Shown: positions 1 through 8,700 of the stretch, piece by piece
How the letters are laid out: the number at the start of each line of letters is the position of its first letter
Position numbering within the stretch: the stretch's first letter is position 1
Assembly: GCA_913062605.1 (NCBI GenBank)
Contig: CAJXWQ010000023.1
Coordinates: 1 to 32,714, forward strand
Direction: 5' to 3'
Source: an uncultured Cellvibrionales bacterium
GTDB lineage: Bacteria > Pseudomonadota > Gammaproteobacteria > Pseudomonadales > Porticoccaceae
DNA: 32,714 nucleotides
The notes under the pieces: generated by a model
Databases searched by the model: none
What the model saw: the letters and a program-made list of their open reading frames with translations, nothing else
What the model was told of the DNA's origin: nothing
Made by a program: the position numbers and the translations under genes

Positions 1-924
1 ACTGATGGACCCCCCTTGCAAACCCACCGCAAGACGTGCTTAGTTCATCATGGCGAACATATAGATCAAGCCCTGGTTTTCTTCGCCCACCAGATAACCC
101 ACGGCACCATCGTTATCACCAAAAGAAAGTGCGCAGGTGGGGCTGGCATGAATACCCAGCTTGTGTTCCACCCCCACGCAGTGGACATCATTACGCTCGC
201 CTGCGCTGCCGTCATCATTAATCATGAACTTCGGTACCACAAACAGGGATATGCCTTTTACGCCTTCTGGTGCATCTGGAGTGCGGGCTAATACCAGGTG
301 AATAATATTATCGGTGTAGTCATGATCGCCCCAGGTAATAAAGATTTTCTGGCCGCTAAGGAGATAGTGATCACCACTGGGAACCGCCTTGGTTCGAACC
401 GCAGCAAGATCAGAACCGGCCTGTGGCTCAGTAAGGTTCATGGTGCCTGTCCATGTACCTGAGACCAGATTATATAAATAGATTTGTTTTTGCTCATCGC
501 TGCCGTAAAGGCTCAGCGCGGTAACCACGCCTTTGGTGAGCATGGGACATAAACTGAATGCCATATTGGCGGATTGGGACATCTCATCCACAGCAACTGC
601 CAGCAGCGCAGGCAATCCCTGTCCACCGTAATTGATATCGCCGGTCAACCCCGGCCAGCCAGCCTCTACGATTTGCTGGTAAATACCGTCCAATGCGGGG
701 GCGGTAATGACTTTGCCGCCTTCCAACCTTGAGCCTTGGGAATCGGCCGCTTTGTTGGTGGGGGCTAAGACCTCACCATAAAAACGAGCTGCTTCATCAA
801 TAATGGCATCCACCATATCTGGTGTGGCCTCTTCATAACCGGTCAGTTGCGCAATGCTCTCCATACCCAGTACGTTATTGAGCAGGAACTTCATATCATC
901 GACAGGCGCGTTATAAACAGTCAT
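1..924 (-). pseudogene. Acyl-CoA dehydrogenase, interrupted by an in-frame stop; continues past the window edge
   Basis: Flavin-dependent acyl-CoA dehydrogenase of the long (about 590–600 aa) FadE/DmdC-like type, which would desaturate an acyl-CoA thioester in the cytoplasm. The readable part is 294 residues. It includes the acyl-CoA dehydrogenase N-terminal helices, the middle-domain motif LTEPQAGSDL (about residues 163–172), GQKIFITWGDHD, and the start of the C-terminal helical domain. The reading frame stops with TAA at 40–42 directly after MFAMMN. The same frame then continues to the edge as ARLAVGLQGGSIS, which is what the family has after MMN. The break is therefore a nonsense change or a base-calling error, not a natural end. 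The substrate cannot be told from sequence. Family call is firm; whether the gene is truly dead is uncertain because the stop lies 40 bases from the window end. Confidence 0.85.
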
Positions 925-1103
925 ACCCTAATACCCTTAGCAGTCAGTTGTAATTCCCCTATAAGACCATATCAGGAAGAGAAATGTAGCTGTTTTGGAG
1001 CAAAAAAATCTGGAATTTGTGACTCAGAGGTTCCCAACTTCATAGAAGCTGTATAGAAACAATATAGATAGAAATGATATAGAAAGAATGAAGTAACTGA
1101 AGG

Positions 1104-1886
1104 CTAACCGATAGGTTCCGGATCATTAACCCTAGAGTCATTAACCTCATAGCCCTTCGCCTTGCGAGCATCAGTCCTTAGGTTCTTAGCCTTACGAGCA
1201 TTCGCCTTTTGCTCATTGTACAAGCAAGAAAAAGCCTGGGGATCTTGCAAATGACCCGTGTCATCCAACCTAGGATATGACAACCCACTCTCACGGCACA
1301 TACGGGCGATCATTGGCTGGCACCACTCGAATAGCACGGTCTGATACTCATCCTGGGGTATGTGGCAGTGGTTGTACATGCCCGCTTCACTTCGCTGGCG
1401 CTGTGCCTCGGCCAAGATAATGGCGCAGGCCACAGATACGTTGAACGATGCGCCCATACCCATCATTGGCACAATCACCGTGCCATCTACCCGGTTGTAT
1501 GCACTGTCACTCACACCCCATTTTTCTGCGCCCAGTAAAAGTGCCGTGGGTTTGGTGTAGTCAACCTCCCGATAATCTACGGCACGTTCATCAAAGTGGG
1601 CGGCCAAAACTTGAAATCCTTGTTCCTGAAGCGTTTCGATAGGAGTGACGATATCCTGATGGACTGTGGTTTTAACCCATTTGTGGGCGCCCATGGCGGT
1701 ACCCGTATGGGGACGGTATACACCCTGGTCGTAAACCGCATGAACTCGATGTACCCCCACGGCATCAGCGGTTCGAATAATGGCCGAAAGGTTCTGACCT
1801 TTGTGAACCTGATCGGTAATCACTGTTAAGTCGGTCTGGCGGCTATTGAGGACTTTCAGTATTTTTTCGTAGCGTTCTGGTGTCAT
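1104..1886 (-). CDS. trmH: tRNA (guanosine-18-2'-O)-methyltransferase TrmH (SpoU family)
   Basis: SPOUT-class methyltransferase that 2'-O-methylates G18 in the tRNA D-loop using S-adenosylmethionine. It aligns by eye along E. coli TrmH: ERYEKILKVLNSRQTDLTV at the N-terminus, then NLSAIIRTADAVGVHRVHAV (catalytic-Arg region), LLGAEKWGVS, and the knot motif IVPMMGMGASFNVSVACAII, followed by AEAQRQRSEAGMY. At 260 aa it is longer than the E. coli protein (about 229 aa). The extra length is a basic C-terminal tail made of short tandem repeats, in which ARKAK occurs twice at 10-residue spacing and VND twice at 5-residue spacing. ATG start at 1886. It lies between two other leftward genes with gaps of 50 and about 180 bp, so co-transcription is possible but not shown. 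Confidence 0.95.
   Translation of the reverse strand: MTPERYEKILKVLNSRQTDLTVITDQVHKGQNLSAIIRTADAVGVHRVHAVYDQGVYRPHTGTAMGAHKWVKTTVHQDIVTPIETLQEQGFQVLAAHFDERAVDYREVDYTKPTALLLGAEKWGVSDSAYNRVDGTVIVPMMGMGASFNVSVACAIILAEAQRQRSEAGMYNHCHIPQDEYQTVLFEWCQPMIARMCRESGLSYPRLDDTGHLQDPQAFSCLYNEQKANARKAKNLRTDARKAKGYEVNDSRVNDPEPIG
1123..1201 (-). repeat. In-frame short tandem repeats in the trmH 3' end
   Basis: A 12-base core CCTTRCGAGCAT occurs at 1160–1171 and again at 1190–1201, exactly 30 bp apart. TCATTAACC occurs at 1123–1131 and 1138–1146, exactly 15 bp apart. Both periods are multiples of three, so the frame is kept. They encode the repeated peptides ARKAK(N/G) and VND in the TrmH tail. This looks like replication-slippage expansion of the gene end. 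Confidence 0.75.
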
Positions 1887-1936
1887 CTACGCATTATGTC
1901 AGAGCGAGAAAAAATCAAAAACCACAGAGCGAAAAA

Positions 1937-2251
1937 CTAGTCGAAAATATCCTCCACCCAACTTAACCCTGCGGCCACAGAGGGAAAACCAATGGTACTG
2001 GTGAGCAATAACAGCGTATGTCGAATTTCTTCCTCGCTGGCACCAGATTCCAAAGCTCGCCGAGCATGGCTATGAACAGCCCCTTCGGAGCGAACACTGG
2101 CGGCAGCAGCTAACTGGATCAACTGGGCATGTTTATCATCCAACGGCCCCTGTTGCCGTACAGTTTCCCCCAGATTAGAAAGTGCCTTTGAGAACTCAGG
2201 GTAACGCTGCAATAAACGAGAATAACTTTTTGGCAGTGAATCATCAGACAT
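1937..2251 (-). CDS. Small carboxymuconolactone-decarboxylase/AhpD-like family protein
   Basis: A 104-residue, all-helical protein with the layout of the carboxymuconolactone decarboxylase (CMD/AhpD) fold: LIQLAAAASVRSEGAVHSHARRALESGASEEEIRHTLLL-type helices with the family's Glu and His spacing. The CxxC pair that gives AhpD-type members peroxidase/disulfide activity is absent, and no cysteine occurs in the protein. It is therefore unlikely to be a thiol peroxidase, and its reaction cannot be assigned. ATG at 2251 is preceded by AAGGAG with a 9-base spacing. It is divergent from the Ap4A phosphorylase-like gene; the shared 127-bp gap must hold both promoters, but no clear −35/−10 pair stands out. 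Confidence 0.7.
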   Translation of the reverse strand: MSDDSLPKSYSRLLQRYPEFSKALSNLGETVRQQGPLDDKHAQLIQLAAAASVRSEGAVHSHARRALESGASEEEIRHTLLLLTSTIGFPSVAAGLSWVEDIFD

Positions 2252-2378
2252 AGGACACTTCTCCTTGTATTAGAGGTATAGAAGAACTGCTATAAAGTAT
2301 AGAGCACCTGCCTGAGCTTGATCACTTATCCTTTTAGAGGCAAATTATCAGCACGAGCACTCACGAGGAAGACCGGTT

Positions 2379-3371
2379 TTGACGAATACCCCCGATGACA
2401 AAATGCTTTATGGGAAAGCACTGTGGCAGCAAGTAGAGGCAACCACTGATTCTGCCGAGGCCTGTGGCGCTCTTAAAGCAATTCCCACTCACTGCGAAAC
2501 ACGTGAGGTCTATTGTCGTAAAGGTAAGTGTATTGAAAGCAAACGCAGTGAAAGTAAGTCCAGTGACAGTACGATCAACTTTCAGGTAAGGGTTGTAGAA
2601 AACCTGTCCCGGAAATCAGAAGAAGTCCAGCGGCATGTCAAACAAGAGCCCGACACCAAAGATACCAACAACAAGCACTTCAACCCCTTTCTACCCTATG
2701 AGACTGCATTGTATGTAGGAGAGCTAACGGATCATTACCGTTGCCTGCTGAATAAGTTTAATGTGATGGACCACCATATTCTGATGGTGACTTCCCGGTT
2801 TGAGCCCCAACAGACGCCATTGGATGTAGAAGACTTTTTAGCTTCACAAATTTGCTTACAGGCCCAGGATGGGTTGGTTTTCTATAATAGCGGCCCTGTA
2901 GCCGGTGCCAGTGTGGAACATAAACACCTACAGATGATTCCTCTTCCCCTGACTTGTCCCCTGACAGCTAGGGATACCTTCCCATTTGAAGGCTTACTTT
3001 CTTCAGCATCAATTGCAGATAATCCAACTGAAACAGCTCTCCCCTTTTCTCACCGGGTCATCGCTACCGCTTTCACCAACACGACCTCAATTGAGGCATT
3101 AACAGCGGCGGCTAAGCATAACTGCAAGAGCTATCACCGCTTATTAACGGATCTCAAACTATCGCCAGGAAACGATGGCATGATGGCTCCCTACAATATG
3201 CTGATGACAAGAGACTATCTTTGGGTGATTCCTCGCAGCAAAGACAGCCACGAAGATCTTGCGGTTAATGCTTTAGGGTTTGCCGGTATGCTGTTGGTTA
3301 GGGATACAAACCAACTGAGGCAGCTTGATCGTATTGGCTGCCTGGAATTGTTAAAAACGGTTACCCGGTAG
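2379..3371 (+). CDS. ATP adenylyltransferase / Ap4A phosphorylase II-like protein
   Basis: Member of the GalT/Apa2 branch of the HIT superfamily. These enzymes split diadenosine tetraphosphate with phosphate to ATP plus ADP, or run the reverse reaction. Visible landmarks are NPFLPYE (about residues 101–107), YRCLLNKFNVMDHHILMVT, and the catalytic histidine motif EHKHLQMIPLPL near residue 185. A second conserved segment, APYNMLMTRDYLWVIPRS, lies near 265–282. The start is TTG at 2379, chosen because GAGGAAG (2365–2371) sits 7 bases upstream; an ATG nine codons in lacks a comparable site. At 330 aa it carries an extra Ser/Lys-rich stretch near residues 52–66, built from a 15-bp triplicated repeat. 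Substrate range in vivo is not known from sequence. Confidence 0.85.
   Translation: MTNTPDDKMLYGKALWQQVEATTDSAEACGALKAIPTHCETREVYCRKGKCIESKRSESKSSDSTINFQVRVVENLSRKSEEVQRHVKQEPDTKDTNNKHFNPFLPYETALYVGELTDHYRCLLNKFNVMDHHILMVTSRFEPQQTPLDVEDFLASQICLQAQDGLVFYNSGPVAGASVEHKHLQMIPLPLTCPLTARDTFPFEGLLSSASIADNPTETALPFSHRVIATAFTNTTSIEALTAAAKHNCKSYHRLLTDLKLSPGNDGMMAPYNMLMTRDYLWVIPRSKDSHEDLAVNALGFAGMLLVRDTNQLRQLDRIGCLELLKTVTR
2532..2576 (+). repeat. Three degenerate 15-bp units inside the Ap4A phosphorylase-like gene
   Basis: Consecutive 15-base units 2532–2546, 2547–2561 and 2562–2576 share the pattern RKTGAMAGYAMRHHC and encode IESKR, SESKS and SDSTI. The period keeps the frame. The segment falls where the family normally runs straight from the ALxxIPT region into the conserved FxVRxxxNLxRK strand, so it appears to be an insertion. 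Confidence 0.7.
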
Positions 3372-3673
3372 TCAATAGTTTAGTGTTGGTTTCACTCATA
3401 TCACTCCTTCGCCTCAGCCCTTCATTTCACCCTTTGAACTTTTCAAAATCACCCCTATCTAAAATCGAGGCATTTGGCTCATAAGTTCGGTTCATAAACT
3501 GCTTTCTGAAGAGATAAGTTCAGTAGCTGGGGAATCTATATATAGGATGCCTATAAACAATAGTTTTTTCAGTGTAACATGCATCCCCGCTGGGCTGGCC
3601 CGCCTCTGGCGAGGCAAAAAGAGCCGCTGATATCATTCACAAATAAACAGGTTACTCACTACCGGAGAATACC
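3372..3673. other. 302-bp intergenic region upstream of the Gld-type operon
   Basis: No gene seen. It holds a short inverted repeat, TATAGG-atg-CCTATA (3541–3555), which could be an operator or part of a promoter. It also holds a 5-bp hairpin GCCTC-tggc-GAGGC (3602–3615) that is followed by A's rather than T's, so it is not a rightward terminator. No convincing −35/−10 pair was found. The operon's first gene has GGAG at 3664–3667, six bases before its ATG. Confidence 0.4.
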
Positions 3674-4639
3674 ATGCTGGAAGTCGAGCAGTTGACTAGG
3701 TTGTATGGCGATTTTAAAGCCGTTGACAACGTCAGCTTCAAAATAAAAAAAGGTGAAATCGTTGGATTACTTGGCCATAACGGTGCAGGTAAAACCACCA
3801 TCATGAAAATGCTCAGTGGCTTTATTGAAGCAAATCAGGGCCGCATAGAAATCGATGGTGCCGATATCCAGAAAGACCTGAAACAGGCCCAGCAGAGCCT
3901 CGGCTATTTGCCTGAGAATCTACCTATTTACCCTGAAATGACCGTTGCCGATTACCTTGACTATGCCAGTGAAATGAAAGGTTTGACCGGTGATATAAAA
4001 ATCACGGAAATTAAGCGTGTTATTCAGGCAACCGATATTGTACCCAAGCTGCTCTCAACTATATCAACACTATCGCGCGGCTATAAACAACGTGTAGGTG
4101 TTGCCCAAGCCATTTTGGGTGACCCCAAATTGCTGATCCTCGATGAGCCCACCAACGGACTCGATCCTACCCAAACTCAGCTGATCCGGGCACTGATTCG
4201 CAACTTGGCCAAAGACGCCACAGTGATTCTCTCCACACACATCATGCAAGAGGTAGATGCACTCTGTGACAGGGCTCTGATTATTCGCAATGGGCAACTT
4301 GCCATGGATGCCCAATTGGACGACTTACATGAAAGTAACCATCTCCTGTTAACGACCTCCTTAGATAAAGGAATGCTGGACACGCTTTTACAACCACTGA
4401 GCACAATCACAGGGGTAGAAGAAGTGTCCGCTGAAGGCTCTGTTTACCGCTACCGGCTTGAAATTCAGGAAAATGGTAACCCCCTTGAGTTGAGTGGTGA
4501 AATTGCCAACCTCATTATTAGCTCAGGAGCCACACTCTACGCTATAGACCGGGAACACAGGGACTTGGAAGCTCTCTTCAGAGAGGTCAATGAAATCCCC
4601 ACAGAAACAGACACAGCGGAGGTTAAAGATGCAGCCTAA
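3674..4639 (+). CDS. ABC transporter ATP-binding protein, GldA-like
   Basis: Cytoplasmic ATPase subunit of an ABC-2-type (export/assembly) system. Walker A is GHNGAGKTT (about residues 34–42), the signature is LSRGYKQRVGVAQAIL (about 133–148), Walker B with its switch glutamate is LLILDEPTNGLDP, and the H-loop is LSTHIMQEV. A roughly 90-residue C-terminal extension is typical of GldA/CcmA-like ATPases. ATG at 3674 has GGAG six bases upstream. Its end overlaps the next gene by 11 bp, indicating translational coupling. The partners (fused permease-GldG and DUF4340) match the gldA–gldFG module known from Bacteroidetes gliding loci. In gammaproteobacteria this module is common but its cargo is unknown. 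Confidence 0.9.
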   Translation: MLEVEQLTRLYGDFKAVDNVSFKIKKGEIVGLLGHNGAGKTTIMKMLSGFIEANQGRIEIDGADIQKDLKQAQQSLGYLPENLPIYPEMTVADYLDYASEMKGLTGDIKITEIKRVIQATDIVPKLLSTISTLSRGYKQRVGVAQAILGDPKLLILDEPTNGLDPTQTQLIRALIRNLAKDATVILSTHIMQEVDALCDRALIIRNGQLAMDAQLDDLHESNHLLLTTSLDKGMLDTLLQPLSTITGVEEVSAEGSVYRYRLEIQENGNPLELSGEIANLIISSGATLYAIDREHRDLEALFREVNEIPTETDTAEVKDAA

Positions 4640-7550
4640 TGCCAAACCTCTACCAATGATTCGCCGTATCGCAGCGAAAGAAGTGACTCTGTTCTTTGCA
4701 TCACCCATCGCCTATCTATTCCTGGCGACATTTGCGGCAACCTCTCTATTTATCTTTTTTTGGGGAGAGTCTTACTTCTCACGGAACATTGCTGATATTC
4801 GTCCACTGTTTGAGTGGATGCCTATCCTACTGATCTTCCTGACCAGTACATTAACCATGCGCCTTTGGAGTGAAGAGCGTCGTACTGGCACCCTGGAACA
4901 TATTCTTACCCAACCACTGCCTCTGTGGCATTTTGTTGTGGGTAAATTTATGGGCTGTCTGGTGTTATTGACCATTGCTTTAATTATTACACTTCCTTTA
5001 CCCATCACCGTTTCACAGATGGGCGACCTCGATTGGGGGCCTATATGGGCGGGTTACCTCGCTACATTTCTCCTAGGTGCTGCCTACCTGTCTATCGGGT
5101 TATATATTTCTGCTCGTAGTGACAATCAAATTGTCAGTTTAATTTCTGCCGTTGCTTTATCGGGCCTGTTTTATCTTGTGGGTACCACCACTATTACGGA
5201 TTTTTTTGGTAATCAGGCCGGCGAATGGTTCAGATTGATAGGCACTGGAGCTCGGTTCGATTCAATAACCCGCGGGGTTATTGATCTCAGGGATCTCTAT
5301 TATTACCTCAGTATTATTATTGTGTTCCTATCCCTGAACATATTTACGCTGGAAAAAGAGCGTTGGGCTGAGAAGACGTCTACACCACGACATCGGGCAT
5401 GGCGCACCGTGACAGCACTGGCACTCATCAATGCTATTGGCGTTAACCTATGGCTTGGCCAAGTCACCTACCTCCGCCTGGATACAACGAAGGGCAATCA
5501 ATACTCTATTTCTGATGCAACCCGTGACTATCTCAGCCAACTACAGGAACCCATGCTAATTCGGGGTTATTTCAGCAGCAAAACCCACCCTATGCTGTCG
5601 CCTCTTGTTCCGCAGATAAAAGATTTAATTCGTGAATATGAAATTGTCAGCCGTGGAAAAGTGCGGATTGAATTTATAGACCCTGCGATCAATGCAGAAC
5701 TGGAAGAAGAAGCCAACCAAAAGTACGGTATTAAGCCTGTTCCTCTACAGGTAGCTGACCGCTATCAATCTGCCATCGTGAACTCCTACTTCAACATTCT
5801 GATTAAATATGGTGATGAATTTGAAGCATTGGGCTTTAAAGACTTAATCGAAATGAAGGCCCAGGGTGACAAAAACTTTGATATCCGTCTTCGCAATCCA
5901 GAATACGATCTGACACGCAGCATCAAGAAGGTATTAAACAGTTATCGCAGTGGTGGAAATCTGTTTGACTCGATTAAAGGCGACCTGACCTTTAATGCCT
6001 ATATATCAGCTAATGCCATGTTACCGGATGACCTTCTGGCCCATAAAAAAGATGTCATGGAAGTTGCCAGTGCATTAAGCGAAGAAGCCAACGGTCGACT
6101 TAAGGTCAATATCATTGACCCCTATGCCGGCAACAGTGAAGTGGCCAAAAAACTGACCCATGAATATGGCCTTGAGCCGCTGTCTACCACGGGCAGATTC
6201 GGCCGTGATTTCTTCTATTTCCACCTTATTCTGGAAAATGCTGATACCGTTATTCAAATCCCTTTAGAAGATAAAACCAAACTTGGCTTCGAACGTAACA
6301 TCAAAGCCGCTGTTAAACGCTTTGGTAAAGGGTTTATTAAAACTGTCGGTGTCGTCAGACCAGAGGATGACCCCAAGCTTCAGCAAATCGGGATATCTGT
6401 TCCACAGTTCAACCAGCTGGCCGCATTTCTCGGTACCGATCTAAACGTTCGGGATGAAGACCTCAGTGATGGCAGTGTGTCTGGTGAGATGGATATTCTG
6501 CTTATCGCAGCACCCAATGCCATGGGTAAAAAAGAGGTTTTTGCCATTGATCAATTCCTGATGAAGGGTGGCTCTGTGATTGCGATGGCCTCACCTTACA
6601 CAATGACTGTCAGCCAGGGCGGACTGGGATTGGCGCTGCTCGAGGGTGAATTTAAAGACTGGCTCCGACACCACGGGCTAGACATGAAGGATAAGCTTGT
6701 ACTGGATATGCAAAACAAAGCAGTCCCATTACCCGTGATGCGAACCTCTGGCGGCCACCAGGTACAGGAAGTTCGGATGATTGAATATCCCTACTTCTCA
6801 GACATCAGAGGCAATGGGCTTAATCAAGAAAATCCTATTACAGCGAATCTGTCCCAAGTCACTATGGCCTGGAGCTCCCCCATCACTATCGACCAGAAAA
6901 AACAAAAGAACCATAAAGTGATTGAACTCTTGCACAGCTCAGAAGAATCCTGGCTTTCCGACAACACCATGATCATGCCGGAAATTAATGAGCGGGGGAT
7001 GACCCCATTTAAACGTGAAGGTGAGCTTAACCAACACCTTCTGGGAGTTATTAGCCAGGGTGAATTCAGCTCCTATTTCGCGGGTAAGCCATCGCCATTG
7101 TCAGAAGGGTATGACTTACACCCCAACTCATTGGTTGGCAATGAATCACCTGATACACAGGAAGAGGAGTCTAGCTCTGTTACCGCCACGGTGTTTAATG
7201 TCATAGAAAAATCGCCTGCATCTGCTCGAATTGTTCTGTTTAGCTCGAACGATTTCTTGCGCGACCAAGTATTAACTATTGCTAACTCAGCTGTTGGCAG
7301 TGAATACCTGAGCAGCCTTGAGCTTATTGCCAACGCGGTGGATTGGTCTTTGGAAGACTCGGGCCTACTCAGCATACGTTCTCGTGGGCATTTCAATCGC
7401 ACCCTACCCCCCATGGAACATGATACCCAGTTATTCTGGGAATACCTGAACTATGGGCTAGTAATTGCAGCACTGGTCATCATCGCGTTGATTCGAAGAA
7501 GGCGTTATAAGTCTCGCCAACGACGTTATCTAACTCAGCTGGCTAATTAA
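4629..7550 (+). CDS. Fused ABC-2 permease / GldG-like auxiliary protein (GldF–GldG fusion)
   Basis: A 973-residue inner-membrane protein. Residues 1 to about 240 form an ABC-2 permease with about six hydrophobic segments, starting at SPIAYLFLATFAATSLFIFF. A conserved cytoplasmic stretch, RLWSEERRTGTLEHILTQPL, follows the second segment. Near residue 260 another membrane segment leads into a large soluble GldG/ABC_transp_aux domain of about 650 residues, probably periplasmic. A last membrane helix (YGLVIAALVIIALI) precedes a basic tail. In Bacteroidetes, GldF and GldG are separate proteins; here they are one polypeptide. The start at 4629 was chosen over an upstream in-frame ATG at 4590 because GGAGG (4618–4622) lies 6 bases before it and the overlap with the ATPase gene is then only 11 bp. 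The transported substrate is unknown. Confidence 0.87.
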   Translation: MQPNAKPLPMIRRIAAKEVTLFFASPIAYLFLATFAATSLFIFFWGESYFSRNIADIRPLFEWMPILLIFLTSTLTMRLWSEERRTGTLEHILTQPLPLWHFVVGKFMGCLVLLTIALIITLPLPITVSQMGDLDWGPIWAGYLATFLLGAAYLSIGLYISARSDNQIVSLISAVALSGLFYLVGTTTITDFFGNQAGEWFRLIGTGARFDSITRGVIDLRDLYYYLSIIIVFLSLNIFTLEKERWAEKTSTPRHRAWRTVTALALINAIGVNLWLGQVTYLRLDTTKGNQYSISDATRDYLSQLQEPMLIRGYFSSKTHPMLSPLVPQIKDLIREYEIVSRGKVRIEFIDPAINAELEEEANQKYGIKPVPLQVADRYQSAIVNSYFNILIKYGDEFEALGFKDLIEMKAQGDKNFDIRLRNPEYDLTRSIKKVLNSYRSGGNLFDSIKGDLTFNAYISANAMLPDDLLAHKKDVMEVASALSEEANGRLKVNIIDPYAGNSEVAKKLTHEYGLEPLSTTGRFGRDFFYFHLILENADTVIQIPLEDKTKLGFERNIKAAVKRFGKGFIKTVGVVRPEDDPKLQQIGISVPQFNQLAAFLGTDLNVRDEDLSDGSVSGEMDILLIAAPNAMGKKEVFAIDQFLMKGGSVIAMASPYTMTVSQGGLGLALLEGEFKDWLRHHGLDMKDKLVLDMQNKAVPLPVMRTSGGHQVQEVRMIEYPYFSDIRGNGLNQENPITANLSQVTMAWSSPITIDQKKQKNHKVIELLHSSEESWLSDNTMIMPEINERGMTPFKREGELNQHLLGVISQGEFSSYFAGKPSPLSEGYDLHPNSLVGNESPDTQEEESSSVTATVFNVIEKSPASARIVLFSSNDFLRDQVLTIANSAVGSEYLSSLELIANAVDWSLEDSGLLSIRSRGHFNRTLPPMEHDTQLFWEYLNYGLVIAALVIIALIRRRRYKSRQRRYLTQLAN

Positions 7551-7563
7551 GGGAGGGCACATA

Positions 7564-8538
7564 ATGAAAAAGCTAACATTTTGGCTGACAAGCCTATTGC
7601 TCATTCAACTCTTACTAGCTGCAGCACTGCTATGGAACAGCCAAAGAGAAGCGCGACTAAACCAACCAAAACCATTGCTCAGTATCGATTGGCAAGCTAT
7701 TGACAGTGTATCCATTGAGGACAAAGCCAATGGCGTTTATATCGCCAGGTCAGAAAAACAATGGATGCTGTCGAAGCAACAACTGCCTGCCAGCAACGAT
7801 AAGGTCAATGGGCTGCTTGGGAATTTAGAGAAACTACATACTGGCTGGCCTGTGGCAACAACAAGTAAGAGCCACAAGCGATTTGATGTGGCAGAAGATA
7901 AATTTATCCGACGTGTACAGCTCTATAGTGGCGGTGAGGTTCTGGGTGAATTATTTTTTGGTAGCGCCCCTGGCCTACGCCAGTCCCATGTTCGCAGAAA
8001 AGGTGATGATTCTATTTATACCGTTGATATTGATACTCTGGATATGCTGCCAAGTAGTAGGCCATGGTTTGATACTGCTCTGTTAGCTGTTAAAGATGCT
8101 CGGGCAATTAAGGGGCCTGACTACAACATTAAGAAAGCAGGAACCTTCTGGACATTTAACCGCACTGGACCCTCTATTTTTCTTGGCAACACCAAAGAGG
8201 GGAAGCTCAATCAGGAAAATGTTGGGCGGTTAGACAAGGCGCTTGCTGATCTAGTCATTCAACGGACAGCTAATAACTTCCAGCCTGATTATCAATCAGC
8301 AGAGACAGTAGAAGTGAAGCTAGTGGTATCTGACGCAAAAAACAGCTGGACCTACCACTTTGTCAGGGACGAAGGCCGACACTACGTACGCCGCTCAGAT
8401 AGAGATCTGTTTTTCGCGATGAGAAAATCTGTTTTTGACTCGATTGCCAGTATTAGGCAGGTTGATCTCATCTTTGACCAAACCGAGTCCTCAACAACCC
8501 TCACCGAGGGGCTTAAAGAAGCGGTAATGGAGCAATAG
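7564..8538 (+). CDS. DUF4340 domain-containing protein of the Gld-type operon
   Basis: A 324-residue protein with one N-terminal membrane anchor (LTFWLTSLLLIQLLLAAALL, about residues 4–23) followed by a soluble, probably periplasmic, DUF4340-type domain. Typical features are an internal duplication of W/F–x–x–N strands and the segments GELFFGSAP, VRRKGDDSIYTVD and HYVRRSDRDLFFAM. It follows the fusion gene by 13 bp with GGGAGG just upstream of its ATG, so it is the third gene of the operon. DUF4340 proteins regularly accompany GldA/GldFG modules; no biochemical role is established. The operon ends at the bidirectional terminator at about 8575–8609. Confidence 0.85.
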   Translation: MKKLTFWLTSLLLIQLLLAAALLWNSQREARLNQPKPLLSIDWQAIDSVSIEDKANGVYIARSEKQWMLSKQQLPASNDKVNGLLGNLEKLHTGWPVATTSKSHKRFDVAEDKFIRRVQLYSGGEVLGELFFGSAPGLRQSHVRRKGDDSIYTVDIDTLDMLPSSRPWFDTALLAVKDARAIKGPDYNIKKAGTFWTFNRTGPSIFLGNTKEGKLNQENVGRLDKALADLVIQRTANNFQPDYQSAETVEVKLVVSDAKNSWTYHFVRDEGRHYVRRSDRDLFFAMRKSVFDSIASIRQVDLIFDQTESSTTLTEGLKEAVMEQ

Positions 8539-8574
8539 TAGGTTGTTATATCATCGCCTCTAGAGACTAAGACT

Positions 8575-8609
8575 AAAAAGCCCAACAACAAATGTTGCTG
8601 GGCTTTTTT
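8575..8609. terminator. Bidirectional intrinsic terminator between the Gld-type operon and ycfH
   Basis: AGCCCAaCAACA pairs with TGTTGcTGGGCT around a 2-base loop, with one A/C mismatch. The stem is flanked by a run of A's on the left and a run of T's on the right, so it can stop rightward transcription from the Gld operon and leftward transcription from ycfH. Confidence 0.85.
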
Positions 8610-8651
8610 ATGCAGCACCTTTTATGCCACTGCTCTCCAGACCACCCTTTT

Positions 8652-8700
8652 TTAGGCCCGCTTCCTTAGGACAACTGTCTTAGGCCAACTTTTTTAGGCC
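8652..8700. repeat. Four 14-bp tandem units beginning TTAGGCC at the ycfH stop
   Basis: TTAGGCC, TTAGGAC, TTAGGCC and TTAGGCC begin at 8652, 8666, 8680 and 8694, exactly 14 bp apart. The variable halves are related for two units (CAACTG, CAACTT). The last copy contains the stop codon of ycfH on the minus strand. The array lies between the stop and the terminator. It may be a slippage expansion of the gene end; no function can be assigned. Confidence 0.7.

Noticed and set aside
3602-3615. GCCTC/GAGGC hairpin upstream of the Gld operon as a terminator for the Ap4A phosphorylase-like gene
   Set aside because: Followed by A's, not T's, and more than 200 bases after the gene end.
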